64,000 nt of DNA, taken from contig JARKIF010000020.1 in assembly GCA_029378245.1 (NCBI GenBank), positions 1,098,844 to 1,162,843 of the forward strand. The letters run 5' to 3'. A program made the position numbers and the translations under genes. Positions 9,911 to 20,387 of the stretch are shown one piece after another (within the stretch, counting starts at the first letter, position 1; each line of letters begins with the position of its first letter). Under the pieces are notes generated by a model. That model was not told the origin of the DNA and did not search any database. It was given only the letters and a program-made list of their open reading frames with translations. The stretch comes from Roridomyces roridus. Taxonomy: Eukaryota > Basidiomycota > Agaricomycetes > Agaricales > Mycenaceae.

Positions 9911-11896
9911 CCTAAGCACCGCTCCGGTGGCGAAATCCGAGGAGTCGGCTTCCATCCGCCATTCGCCATGGTCAGTTGGAAAGTGCAGCACCGGTTCGGC
10001 GGTGACCAAATCCTTCAGCGTTTCGAACGCTCTCCTTTCCTCACCTCCCCATCGCCACCGATAATCTTTCCTCGTCAACCGTGTCAGGGGTTTGGAGTGG
10101 ATCCCGAAGCCGGCAATAAACCGACGGTAGAAGTTGAGGAACCCAAGGAAACTCTGAACCTCTTTGACCGTTTTGGGTTCCGCCCACTCGCGTACCCCCG
10201 CAACTTTCACGGGATCCATCCGAATTTTTCCATCCCCGATAATCACACCGAGGTATTCGACCTCTCGTTTCTCGAACTCGCACTTCTCGGGCTTCAAGTA
10301 CAAATCATTGTCCTGCAGGATCTGCAGCACCTCGCGCACCGTCCTCTGATGCTCCTCCTTGTTGGAGGAATAAATCAAAATGTCGTCCAAGTAGACAATA
10401 ACCCGACCCTCGGCAATCTGTCGGGCAAAGATGTCGTTCATCATGCACTGGAAGGTCGCCGGCGAGTTCGTCAACCCGAAGAACATCACCAAGGGTTCAA
10501 ACAGCCCCCGATTGGTGATGAATGCCGCCTTCTCCTCATCTCCTTCCTTTATCCGAATGTTGTTGTAACCCCATTGTACGTCCAACTTGGTGAACCACGT
10601 CGCGTTCCGGAGGTTGTGCATTATTTCGGAGATCAGGGGAATCGGGTACCGGTTCTTGATCGTAATCGCGTTCAACCTTCGGTAGTCTTGTACTGGTCGA
10701 AGTTTCCCGTCTTTCTTCTTCACGAAAAAGAAAGGAGACGCAAACGGAGACTTCGAGGGGCGTATCCGTCCAGTCTTCAAGTGTTCTGCAATGAACTCGT
10801 CCAACTCCTTCTGCTCTGGGACCGACAGGGGAATAACCCGACCCCGGGCGGGTTCCGCCCCGTCCTTCAGTTTGATAGCGTGGTCCCAACGCTTCTGCTC
10901 CGGTAGTTTGTCGAAGTCCTTTTTGTCTAAGACACTGCGAAACTCGTCGAGGTAATGGGCCGGCACAATATCCTCCATTGTCTGGTCGCCTTTCGCGTTA
11001 TGGGCCGCCGCTGCTAATTTTGTCGCAACCGAACCCACAGCTCGGATATGCTCCGCGTGTTGGGCGTCCTCTTCCTCGTAAATTCGGGTGACGAATACCC
11101 GATCGTCGGGTTCCAACCCATCTTCGTCTTCGGCCTCCCATTGCTTCCAGAGGCGTTCGGTGCAGCACGCAGGCGGGCAGCGAGTAAAGGACAACTTTCC
11201 GTTACTCCAGTCAATCTCGGGGTTATGCCGTTTCAACCACTTGTACCCCAGAATGACATCCGTCTTCCCGGTATTGGTTAGGGCGAAGGTCATTACTTCC
11301 TCATGATCCTCCACCGTAGTGCGCATTCTGACCACTTGTCGAATCTTGCCCCCCGCGTTGGGGGTGTTATCCGCGTTGTAGACAGGTACCAGCATCGGAA
11401 GATCCTCCACGTCGAGCCCATGCCTCTCGGCGAACGACTGGTTCATGAATCCTTCCGCGGTAGCCCCAGTGTCCAAAAGCCCCACCACCGTGTACCCACG
11501 GAGGCTAGCCAAGTCCTGCACCACCATAGGGACCATTACTGAAACCCCGCCCATGGCGCGAATGAAGGAAGGCGGGTTTTGCAGCTCTTCAATGGCTGTA
11601 AGAGCGTCGGGTCGGTAGAGACTCAGTAGTTCCTCCACGTATCCTTTGGTAATTTCGATGCGTCGGGTTTTGTACGTCCAATTCTGCAGCATCTCCACTG
11701 CGTGCGGACGCTGCGCGTACATTCGGTCCAACAGTCGCTCGGCGCTGTTGGGTGGTAGCCCCTTCCACAACGCCTTTGGTGTAGGGGGTACGGCTGTAAC
11801 CTTCTTTCGGGGTATCGGCTTCTTACTCCTCCACTCGGGGACAGGAGTGTCGGTTTCTTGTTCGTTGGCCACGATTTGAGAATCTTTGTCGTTCAA
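9911..11896 (-). pseudogene. pol: Gypsy pol: protease, reverse transcriptase, start of RNase H
   Basis: One open frame shows, in order, an aspartic protease (LLDTGATAEGF near residue 140), a reverse transcriptase (LDVQWGYNNIRI, FFGLTNSPATFQ and the catalytic YLDDILIY) and the beginning of RNase H (MEADSSDFATGAVL). It is cut off there by the KDZ junction. At its other end the frame has no ATG. It runs straight into the TA target site of the 1.34 kb element, and beyond that element the same frame continues toward gag, so pol was originally expressed by frameshift from gag. With RNase H and the integrase core gone, the enzyme is incomplete. Confidence 0.93.
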
Positions 11897-11898
11897 TA

Positions 11899-13237
11899 CA
11901 CCGCCAAAGTGCCGTCAGGCCGAAGCCAGCCGGCGCGTCCATGTGAACACCAGACGAGCCGTGTCCTGGGCTCAGCCGGAGACCGGCTGGGCTCCAGCTG
12001 AGAGATCCAGCTAAGATTTCCAGCTGCTAGCCGGCTGGCTACCCATGTCGACCGGCATGGGTGTGTCCAGCTGGAAATTTTGATTTGATATCCTGACTCC
12101 GCTGAGTCCAGGGCAACAGAATGTCATTTTTTTGTGGATGTTCGTCGTTTACTATAAATCTTTCCGCCACAATAGACTCGAAATAATGCTGCTCTGAGGG
12201 AGAAGAAGTTGCCGACGAATTGAGAAAAGATGCTAAGTCCTTTGCCGAGGCACGGAGATCTCAAACCGCGTTGCCGTAAGTCAACCATCACGTCAATCAC
12301 TCCACACTCCACCCGGCGATGATTCGGCGCTCCATGGCAACCATAATAAATGGCGGTCATTCCTCCGTTCTTTCTTTCCTTCCCCCACATCGTCCCCTCT
12401 GTCTCCCGTCCTCCAATCATCGGGGATGCTCACGGCGGTCACCTCGCGTCCAAGCTCTTGAAAGGTCTTTTCAGGCCGTGACCCCCTCAATATGCTCCAG
12501 TTTTCGAAGTCTATCTGGCCACCATTGGACGTGCTCCTCTGCCGTCGCTGGCCTCCTCTCAAGACCCGAGCTCCAAACCCTCTGCCCCATTCCTCCATGC
12601 CCAACTCTCTCCAAGAAACTCCAAGCAAGTGTCAAGACTCAATTTCAAGCTTGGAAGCTGGCGGTGTCGGAGTTATCTCGTTTCAAGTCACGGTGCTGTC
12701 CTGCCTTCTACCTTCAAGTTTTCCTCCCACCTTCCCTTCGAAACCAATGCCCCGGGGTCCGTTGCGCAGCATCAAGTTCTGCCGAATGCTTCTCCTTCAT
12801 CATCAGCGCCTCCTCGCACTCTCCCGCTGTCATTCCTTGATCTTATGTCTCTTTACCGCCTTCAAGGTCTTCCAACGCTGTTGACATTCCTGTCTCATCT
12901 TGATAGCAAGTCTATTCCCGCTCAGCTGTACTTGATGTCCTGTATGTTATGTATGTAGATTTGAATTTGAATTCTTTTTGCTCTACCTCGAAGTGTAACA
13001 AATATGTTTTTTTGAATACCGGGGTTACGGGCATGGCTAAGGGCGGTCACCAGTTGACTCCACCCATGGTGGCCAGCTAATCTGGCCAGCCAATACCAGC
13101 CAAAGCTGGACCCACCCTGGCCCCATTGAAGATGAGAGCTGGGACCCACCTTGCTACCAGCCTGAGTCCATCCATCAGTGACATGCGGAACACATATCGC
13201 CGCCAGCTGCCGGTCAGCTGGCTGCACTCTGGCGGTG
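11899..13237. mobile_element. 1.34 kb TA-flanked non-autonomous DNA element in gypsy pol
   Basis: Ends are near-perfect inverted repeats (CACCGCCAAAGTGC against CACCGCCAGAGTGC) flanked by TA at 11897-11898 and 13238-13239. Both ends are rich in subterminal CCAGC/GCTGG motifs. Removing the element with one TA rejoins the pol frame without a stop, which confirms the limits. No transposase is visible inside. TA target sites are typical of Tc1/mariner-like elements. Confidence 0.88.
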
Positions 13238-13308
13238 TAGAGTATGGAATTGATTAGTGAACGACTTGTGTACATGGGGTATCGAGGAAGACCGGGAGGA
13301 CGTGGCTT

Positions 13309-14640
13309 TCAATCCCGGTCGTTGGAAAAATCCTCTGGGGACTCCTCTTCCGAGTTCTCTTCGGTGTCGGGTTCTTCCACCATGGCACGGAACTGCGTGG
13401 TGACGTGTGCATGGGTCGGGCAGTTGCGACGAATGTGCCCCTTGAGCCCACAGCCATAGCAGTGAACTTCGCTGCTAGGTTGACGACGGCCCGTATTCGT
13501 ACGACCGATGTCCATGGGGGCCGAGACATTACTGGCAGTCGTAGCGGTGCTGGTACGTACGACGGGGTTGCTGGTATTGCTTCCTGAAGCGTTCGTGTTC
13601 GCGCGTTGGGTGCCGAATCGGTTGAACCCTTCCGTGCGATTGAACCCTTCAGGCCGTTTCGGGTTCTGCATCGGGTTCCGTCCCCCGCCTCCGTACGACC
13701 CCGAGTTGGGGTTTCCAGCTTTCCCGAATCCCGCTTTATCCCCCGTCAAAAGGGTATTCTTCAGGACCCGGAACTGCCTCTTGAGCCCATCACGTTTGAT
13801 GGCTTCTTCTTTCCACCCTGCATAGGTCTTGGGGAGTTCTCCGTTAACTCCCTCGTAAATCGATTCCACCACTTCTTGATTGAGGCCCGTTTTGAGGAGT
13901 CGGATAAGCATGGTATCGTCGTATCCCGCCGTCCTGTTGTACGAATCGAGAATGGTGAAATAACTCGTAGCCGTACCATTCGCCTGCCGAAAGTGTTCCA
14001 TCTTGGATTGGGCCTCCTCCACCTGGGCTCCTCCTTTGAAGCTGGAGATAATGTCGGCCTCGAACGCCGCGTAGGTGGTATAAGCGCCAGTGCCGCTGCC
14101 GTTGCGCATGGCCTTCACTACGTTCTCTGCCCAGATTGCCGCGGACCCTCCTTTCATGTAAGACAGGGTAAAATTGATCTTGGCGGAGTCCTTGTCGTAT
14201 ACGGGGTTGTCCTGGAAGTTGAGGTAGCAACCCGCCAAGAACCCGTCCACGGTCTCGGCAGTCCCCGAAAAGTCGGCCGGGGCAGCAACCCGCGCTCTGC
14301 GGGATTTATCGCCACTTCCCTGCTTGGTGTCCAACTGATTCTTCAGTATGTCCAACATGACACTGTTGGTCCTCGCAATGTGATCCTCCATCATAGAGAT
14401 GCGTTGAAATGCATCCTGGAGATTGTTCTGGAGGTGCAAGACGCCGGCTTGCAACCCCGCCTCGGGGTTCCCGTCTGGTCCCCAGATTTCCGTCAATAGC
14501 CCGCGAGTGGCGGCGCTAACCGCTTCAGCGCGATCGAATATGTGGGCTTCGCGTGCCGTTTGATCCAGTCCTTGGTAGTGGGTGGCGTCCGTCGACTGGA
14601 ACGCATCCCGGTTCGGTATACCCAGTGCGGTAGGGTCCAT
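13309..14640 (-). CDS. gag: Gypsy Gag with CCHC zinc knuckle
   Basis: This open frame of 443 residues starts at MDPTALGIPNR, 46 bases inside the 5' LTR boundary. The centre matches a retrotransposon Gag domain (AAFEADIISSFKG, MLIRLLKTGLNQEVVESIYEG). Near the C-terminus is one zinc knuckle, CYGCGLKGHIRRNC, the CX2CX4HX4C RNA-binding motif. It ends in an acidic tail. The product would form the retrotransposon capsid and package its RNA. Pol lies in a different frame just downstream, so a ribosomal frameshift is likely. No inactivating change is visible in gag. Confidence 0.92.
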   Translation of the reverse strand: MDPTALGIPNRDAFQSTDATHYQGLDQTAREAHIFDRAEAVSAATRGLLTEIWGPDGNPEAGLQAGVLHLQNNLQDAFQRISMMEDHIARTNSVMLDILKNQLDTKQGSGDKSRRARVAAPADFSGTAETVDGFLAGCYLNFQDNPVYDKDSAKINFTLSYMKGGSAAIWAENVVKAMRNGSGTGAYTTYAAFEADIISSFKGGAQVEEAQSKMEHFRQANGTATSYFTILDSYNRTAGYDDTMLIRLLKTGLNQEVVESIYEGVNGELPKTYAGWKEEAIKRDGLKRQFRVLKNTLLTGDKAGFGKAGNPNSGSYGGGGRNPMQNPKRPEGFNRTEGFNRFGTQRANTNASGSNTSNPVVRTSTATTASNVSAPMDIGRTNTGRRQPSSEVHCYGCGLKGHIRRNCPTHAHVTTQFRAMVEEPDTEENSEEESPEDFSNDRD

Positions 14641-14685
14641 CGTTTCGTTCGGTCGAGTGTTCGAGTAAAGGGGAGACGAATCTTT

Positions 14686-15057
14686 TGTCAGCACCTAGGG
14701 CTAAGTCGGGTTCTAGTCGGTAACGAACGAGGCGACCGAGCGAAGAGCAGCAGACGAGACTCAAGAGGTAGAGCAAGCCGTAGGGAGAATAGACTAGATT
14801 CGTCTACAGTACTGAGACTGTAGACGGGTATATATACTACATGATCGAATTAAGTACGAGGAGGTAGGGGGTAGGAGCAGGGGCGATCACGACAAGTAGG
14901 GGTTTAAATGCAGGGGAGAGTGGAGTAGCAAGCAGGGGTTAGCAGGGGTTGAGACAAGACCCGGCCGATCAGTGATGATCACTGATTAGGGTATTGATGG
15001 TTGATGATTGATCGGGTTACAACCTGTCGGGTTGTTGCCTGGGGTCATATCATGACA
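14686..15057 (-). repeat. 5' LTR of the gypsy element
   Basis: Direct repeat partner of 3890-4261, oriented so that transcription would run to the left. Target duplication TGAGA follows at 15058-15062. Confidence 0.95.
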
Positions 15058-15205
15058 TGAGAGCTGGGTGCCCTCGTACTCAAAATGCACTGTGTCAGTA
15101 GATCTTCACCTTTGTAGGCAACCGGTGGCTGAATTTGCAACGGGGGATCGAGCTGATTGAGATCAAAATTTGATGGCCGAGCTTATCGTGGGAAACACCT
15201 GCCCT

Positions 15206-15285
15206 ATATGGTGGGGGAGGGGGGGGGGAGGGGTCCCAGTGGAGGGCTTAAAAAACTTTTTGAGTGGATATCCGTTTTTCGAAAG
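15206..15285 (+). repeat. G-rich direct repeat inside the DNA transposon, copy 2
   Basis: Same order as at 3655-3725: a G run, then GGGCTTAAAAAACTTTTTGA, then an AAAGTTG motif, with divergent sequence between. The rest of 15063-16003 shows no gene. Confidence 0.6.
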
Positions 15286-16068
15286 TTGACACCCCCTTGC
15301 CTCTTCGTCATTTTCGCCATTTTGGACCGTCCAAGCTGAACAAGACAGCTTCCATATCCACTACTTTGCTCACAACGGTGCCGGCTGGAAACAGGGCAGA
15401 GTCCAGCGGAACACGTGTCTGGGTCTCTCTTGGAGGCTAGGGAATGCAGCTGCATGGGTCCTGAGGTGCGTGCTTGCGTTCACCAACTCCACCGTGGCCT
15501 CACAATCCAGACTGTAGATTAGATGCACCAAGATGCATCGCCAATGCGCAGCCCACCCCCCGGATGCCCATCATACTCTCCTAGGTCGTTAATACTACCA
15601 CTTCCCCATATTTCGTGGCCCCAAATCCGCCACAGACTCCTACTCGCGCGAAAGACTGTGGACACGATACCCGAGATTTCATCCCGTCTGAACGTCGTAA
15701 CCGGGGCTCAATCACTGGATAACAACTTCATGTGTACTATAACTACAAATGAAATGCCTCCAGGCCATTTCCGACGTGCGACTCGTCCCTAATCTGCCCC
15801 ATCCGTGGCCTTGCATCATGGCCGGGTTATCTCGCCAAGTAGCGACCCAATATTCGCGTAAAATTCCCGGGGTTGTACGGGGAGCTAGCTTAGCATGTCG
15901 ACTATGTGAGGTCCAAGTTTCGGGGGACTCTGAGCGGTGTAGCAGAAGTGATTGAAAAAATGGTCGTCCGACATCAGAATCAAGAATTTAATGAGAGGCA
16001 GGTGCACGTGATGGCACGGTGATCAATCGAGAGTTGCCGGTACCCACTGTTATCAAACTCGGCCCCTT

Positions 16069-16445
16069 GGCAGGGGCCCGACCAATGACGTGAAGTTCCC
16101 GATTGAGTCGCATCACGTGATTCTTTTGTCCGCGTCGGTTCGAGCCCGCGGCCTGGTAACTATTTTACTTGGGCTGGAATCAAACTGGAACACCCCAGAT
16201 TTCAAGAGAAATAAAAGACAAATGATCGTTTCTGGATCTAATCTACTAAGGTCGGGCTAGACCGGTTGGATGGCTCACAACGAGCCAAAGAAAAATAGTC
16301 ACCTCGCAACGGGGTCGAACCTGCGCGGGCAATGAGGTCATGTGACCTTCCCAAACGAGCACTTGACGTCATTGGTCGGGCCCGTGCCATGGGGCTGACT
16401 TTGCAATCAGACTACCCTCCTCGACCCTTCGGCCATCTCCCCGGT
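16069..16445. repeat. Inverted pair of tRNA-like repeats
   Basis: A plus-strand arm (16069-16174) and a minus-strand arm (16388-16297) share GGGCCCGACCAATGACGT, a Pol III B box (GGTTCGA-CCC) and a T run after it, so they face each other tail to tail. Upstream of the right arm, on the minus strand, is a tRNA-Ser/Leu-like A box (TGGCCGAAGGG) and a hairpin CTGA-TTGCAAAG-TCAG near 16395-16412. No complete cloverleaf forms, so these look like decayed tRNA-derived elements rather than working tRNA genes. Confidence 0.5.
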
Positions 16446-17421
16446 TAATCCTGAGCATTTGGCCGCACAGGTAAAGGCAGGTGAGTTCAAAGTTGTCTTG
16501 GCTCCCGCGCTGTTTCCCCAAAATCGCAAGCGGTCCCAATCCTGCAACTACGCGCAGCGCTACCAAGCTGCGGTATCGCTCTCACATTATTCACACCTCT
16601 CGACGGCGTCTGAAGGAGCCCCTTGGATCCTATCTCGGCGTTGTATCCCCATATCTCGATCGCACCCACTCGTCGCTGCCTGGTATTCCATTCCCTGTCG
16701 CCCAGCGTTTCTTATCTCTGACTGTGATGGAAGCCAGGTATGACGAGCTTGGATCCCCCACTACCGAGACGCAGGCCTGCGGTAGTCTCTCGTAGACAGA
16801 CGCTACATCATGTAACACTAGTCTCGTGCCCATCCGTTTTGGGAATAATCGCACATCAAATTGAAATTTGATCGGCCGTGCTCACGCATGTACTTTTGAC
16901 AAAATACAATTCCTCGGCCACGAAAGACTTTCTGAGCTCTCCAACAAATGGAAAAAAGAGGCGCGGCTCGAACTCGCGCACGCTAGACAGATCCCGTGAT
17001 TGGTTCAAACTCCGAAGATTGGTAATAAGCCAGACGTCTTATCGGACCCCCGCGCTCCGAACAGGACTAGGCCTGCGGATGGCGTGGAACACGAAGATGA
17101 GTCCCCAGCGCAAAAAACTCGCCTTGAACTCTCCCCACGAGCACCGCAGAGTGTATTCTCTGACACAGCCCACACCCACCCTCCTCATCTCGGTCCCCTC
17201 GGCTCAAGTACGCCACTTGCGTTGTACCGTCACAAATCGCGACACGGAAACTACCATCCCCACCGCCACAACACTCCTCCGTGATCGAATTCGTGCCGCT
17301 ACCGGAATCTCTCTTCCCGACAACTCACGCCCAAAGCATCGTCTCTCATCCCCACGCCCCCATCTCGTAGTACTACCCCCAGCCTTCATAACCACTCCAA
17401 TCCAACAACAGGTCCCTCGAA

Positions 17422-17856
17422 ATGGCCAGTGTGCGACTCACACAAGAGCGTAACGCGCTCGCTGTCGAGAAGGACCGGATCGAGCGCGAGTATCGTTCTT
17501 TGCGCTCAAGATTCGAATACGAAGTGAATGCGTTGCTCGGTCATAATTTGAGGCAGCAGGCTGCGGCGTTGGGGGCGGAGATTCGTGGGCTGAGGAAGGA
17601 GAATGATGTTTTGAGGGCGAGGAACGCTTGGTATGTCGCCCATCGCCAGGGGTCGTCGTCGGATGTGGCTCAGGGTGTACTGGAAGTAGAGCTCGAGGCG
17701 AGGAATACGGAGCTCGAAGCGGAGAAGAAAGAGTTGGAGAGGAAGCTTGGGCTCAGCCTGGCGGAAGGGCACCAGTTGACAGGGATGTCGACGGGGAGGA
17801 AGCAGGTTGATGAAGCTTTCCAGAGAGTAAATCACTGTGCAACCTGGAACACATGA
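17422..17856 (+). CDS. Coiled-coil protein, 5' part only
   Basis: The frame reads MASVRLTQERNALAVEK and is almost entirely heptad-like charged helix, with QQAAALGAEIRGLRKEN and EAEKKELERKLGLS. It is therefore likely a coiled coil from residue 10 to 115. A possible GT donor lies just after EAFQR near 17827, so the last residues may be intron. I cannot identify the downstream exons with confidence. The following 150 bases hold an inverted repeat based on ACATGAAAA (17851-17860 and 17991-18000), so an inserted MITE may have separated the gene. The family is not recognised. Confidence 0.45.
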   Translation: MASVRLTQERNALAVEKDRIEREYRSLRSRFEYEVNALLGHNLRQQAAALGAEIRGLRKENDVLRARNAWYVAHRQGSSSDVAQGVLEVELEARNTELEAEKKELERKLGLSLAEGHQLTGMSTGRKQVDEAFQRVNHCATWNT

Positions 17857-19559
17857 AAATCATGTGCCTCAGTACCCCCCAATTCATGGCGGGATCGCAT
17901 GAATATCAACGGGACGAACCCTAAAATCACCCGCCTTTCAGTGAAGTGCCCAAACTCAATTCATGTGTGTTTTCGACGTTTTCATGTGCCTTTTTCATGT
18001 TATCTCGACATGAAAATGGCTGGCAAGCAGGTGAGTCCAATTTGAGTCAGGCTAGATGATACTGAATACTATTATCGGGGAACCGACTTTCAAATGCAAG
18101 GAACACGAATTTCAAAAGATATGTAGGTGATACAGAACAGCGTGCTACCAGCGCCCGCCCCGCTTGCCTTCGCCTTCATCCTTCAGAAACGAAATGAGTC
18201 GAGAACTTTGCCACAACTGCGATTCATACTAATTAGCATCCTCGAGCCGCAGACATCAAAAGAACATACCTCAAGTCGCGAATAGCGGAAGAGGAAAGTC
18301 TCGTGGAGAGGGAGGGATTGCGGGTGCATGGGTGAGAGCAGTTGAGGGTGGGGTACGCACTAGATATGAGGAGACGGAGTGAGCTGTCGGCGACTCGACG
18401 TTTCAATTTGCTGGCCACATTCGTATCGGGTCAGACGGGGGACAATAAAGCGAGGTCAACGACGCACCCGATACACCCTGGCGTCTTCAGCGAGTTGCAA
18501 TATTCAGGACTTGAGCCGTCCGCCCAGTTGGGAGTGCCACGGCCGGCTAGGAATGCAAGCCTGCAGGTGGATTCCAGGTCGGACTTCAAGTTGGTCCTAC
18601 AGCCTGCAGGTGTCGTGAGCGTCCGGAAATGATCGCGAGCTCCGTGTTTTCATCATTGGGACTCCTGTAGGAAAGGAGAGGGAAGACGAAGCGGGGGCGG
18701 AAGGGAGATGAGCGTTGGGAGGAAGAAGTGGAGCGCCGTGACAGGCGTGACACCGCTGACCTCATCCGCAGCACCCACTCCACACACCGAATATTCGCCC
18801 TTCTCACAACCTTCTCAAGTCCGTCTCCGTGCAAATATCCCACTGTGGAACGACGTGGTCGTCGAGGGATATCCGGACGGGTATTGGTTGATTGAAGAAC
18901 ACCCTAGCTCCATCAATGTTCATTTATAGCGTTCTCTTTGATTTTCATGCCTTCTCCCATGATTTCAGCTCCACTGATTCAGCGGATTGTTCCTGAAATT
19001 CACTGACGAGGCCATGATTTTGTCCAGGAGGTGCAGTAAGTAGAAATCACTGAATAATGCCTCAATGACCCAAGACACATATTTTGTTCATTTCAGGCCA
19101 CAGGCCCTGATTTTGCTTGTTCATGGCATGGCGACATGAAATTCATGCGCCGATGTTTTCACAGTGAATGGGGGCAGCTTGGATGTTTTGAATGACAAAG
19201 CGGTGAGTAAGGCAGCCTGATATATTTTGGCGTCTATCTCATTGTCTCAGGTGCTCTGACCGAGGCGACGCATAATAACGGTTCGGCCTGAATCACTTCC
19301 TCATGTGAATCCGGCATCGTTCGTCCCAAGTGCTGGCCTACATCAAGTCGCTCCTGACTTTGATTCCGTGCAAACTCCGCCGAGATCTCCAAGAATTGTC
19401 GACGCCGCCAAACGTGAGTTGTCCCGCATCCTACGTACATCATGCGGAACCAAATTTTGTTAACAAGCCCCCGATGCTGTTTCCTCTACGAACATGGTAG
19501 AATCATCTTCAGTAAATTCAGGTAAGGAAAATATTTCTAACGCTCTCTGAAACATCCTC
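17857..19559. other. Stretch without a confident gene
   Basis: Only short frames are present. The one at 18708-18929 may be an exon fragment. The stretch has several ACATGAAAA/TTTTCATGT motifs in both orientations (17850-18016 and again around 18940-19170), consistent with remnants of small inverted-repeat elements. Confidence 0.35.
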
Positions 19560-19865
19560 TACAACATTGCTAGTTTCCTTTGACCGTCTACGACTACGAC
19601 AAAGCCATATCGACATCCTCCGCCCAGCTCTCGACGCTTTTTTGTATGCCATGTAATACCATTGGGTACGAGTTCGAATTCTTCCCTTCGTTCCACATCT
19701 AACATTCCTTCCAGTGTTGCGTACAAAGTTCCTCTGGAAACCAAGCCAGCGGACTTGCTCGAACACTCGGAGACGGCACATCCGGATATGTACGAGGTGA
19801 TAGCGGAACAGACGCAGGGGATGAGTGACGAGCAAGTAGTGAGTTGGTTTGAACGTATCGAGTAG
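19560..19865 (+). pseudogene. 3' fragment of an unrecognised gene
   Basis: Two frames joined by a plausible short intron (19640-19710) read LTVYDYDKAISTSS and then KVPLETKPADLLEHSE to MSDEQVVSWFERIE-stop. The last 15 codons and the stop resemble the sequence at the very start of the window, so the family has at least two subtelomeric copies. No domain is recognised. Confidence 0.4.
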
Positions 19866-20387
19866 ATGACTTCTTCCTGGACTATGACAGTCCTGTCACG
19901 CCGGATCACCCTGATCGGGCAGCCGTCGCTTGGGACTGGGAATCTTGATCGGACTGATTACGGGCGCTGATCTCCGTTCGGTTCGCAGGTCCGAACTCAC
20001 GTGCGTGGCTTGGCTCGCACCACCTCCTGGCGGCGGCAGCGACGCGACGGCAGTGATCGACGGCGGCAGCGACGGGGCGTTTCATCGCTTTGCTGTCGCC
20101 GTCTTCCTCGTCTTGCTCTTGCTCGGCCTCCTCTCGCTTTTCGACCTCACCGCCGCCCTCTTCGTGTCCGCCTTTCGTCCTTACTCCACCGGCTTGACGG
20201 GCGGTTCTGGCGAGGCCAGTGTGTTGTCGGATATGCCTAAGGAGGTCTCGGGGGGTGCCCGCTCGCTTCCCTTCCCTAGGATCGGCTCGTACGGCGTCCA
20301 AGTTGCGGGAGAGTGGGAAATAGAACACATCTCGTTGTGCGTGTTCGCGTTTTGAATGCCGGCTGATACTCATTGAACACAGAGCCG

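Larger units (their letters stand above)
3890..15057 (-). mobile_element. Ty3/gypsy retrotransposon (chromovirus type), defective
   Basis: Two 372-base LTRs (3890-4261, 14686-15057) start TG and end CA and are flanked by the 5-base duplication TGAGA (3885-3889, 15058-15062). On the minus strand the order is 5' LTR, gag, protease, reverse transcriptase, start of RNase H, then integrase C-terminus with chromodomain and 3' LTR. The LTRs differ at one position that I can find (C at 4183, T at 14979), so insertion was recent. The copy is interrupted by a 1.34 kb DNA element (11899-13237) and a KDZ transposon (about 4925-9910). The second junction also lost the rest of RNase H and the integrase core, so this copy cannot integrate by itself. 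Confidence 0.95.
3120..16046. mobile_element. Non-autonomous DNA transposon split by a retrotransposon
   Basis: Terminal inverted repeats of 43 identical bases, starting TGGGTACCGGC, lie at 3120-3162 and 16004-16046. They are flanked by a 7-base duplication CTGTTAT at 3113-3119 and 16047-16053. Without the gypsy insertion the element is about 1.75 kb and encodes no transposase I can see, so it would need one supplied in trans. Both interior halves carry a G-rich tract followed by GGGCTTAAAAAACTTTTTGA. The duplication length suggests a hAT-like or related superfamily, but that is inference. Confidence 0.85.

Noticed and set aside
9908..10906. Long plus-strand open frame of 332 codons
   Set aside because: It is the antisense shadow of the gypsy reverse transcriptase, which has clear motifs on the minus strand.
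12319..12958. Plus-strand frames inside the 1.34 kb element, considered as a possible transposase
   Set aside because: They are low-complexity serine/proline frames in several registers, with no DDE-type or other transposase motif.
13606..14499. Plus-strand open frame of 297 codons
   Set aside because: It lies opposite the gag gene, whose zinc knuckle and Gag domain identify the true strand.
20001..20355. Hydrophobic plus-strand frame suggesting a membrane protein
   Set aside because: The hydrophobic run (VAVFLVLLLLGLLSLF) comes from a CT-rich tract upstream of the SAP gene, with no supporting exons.
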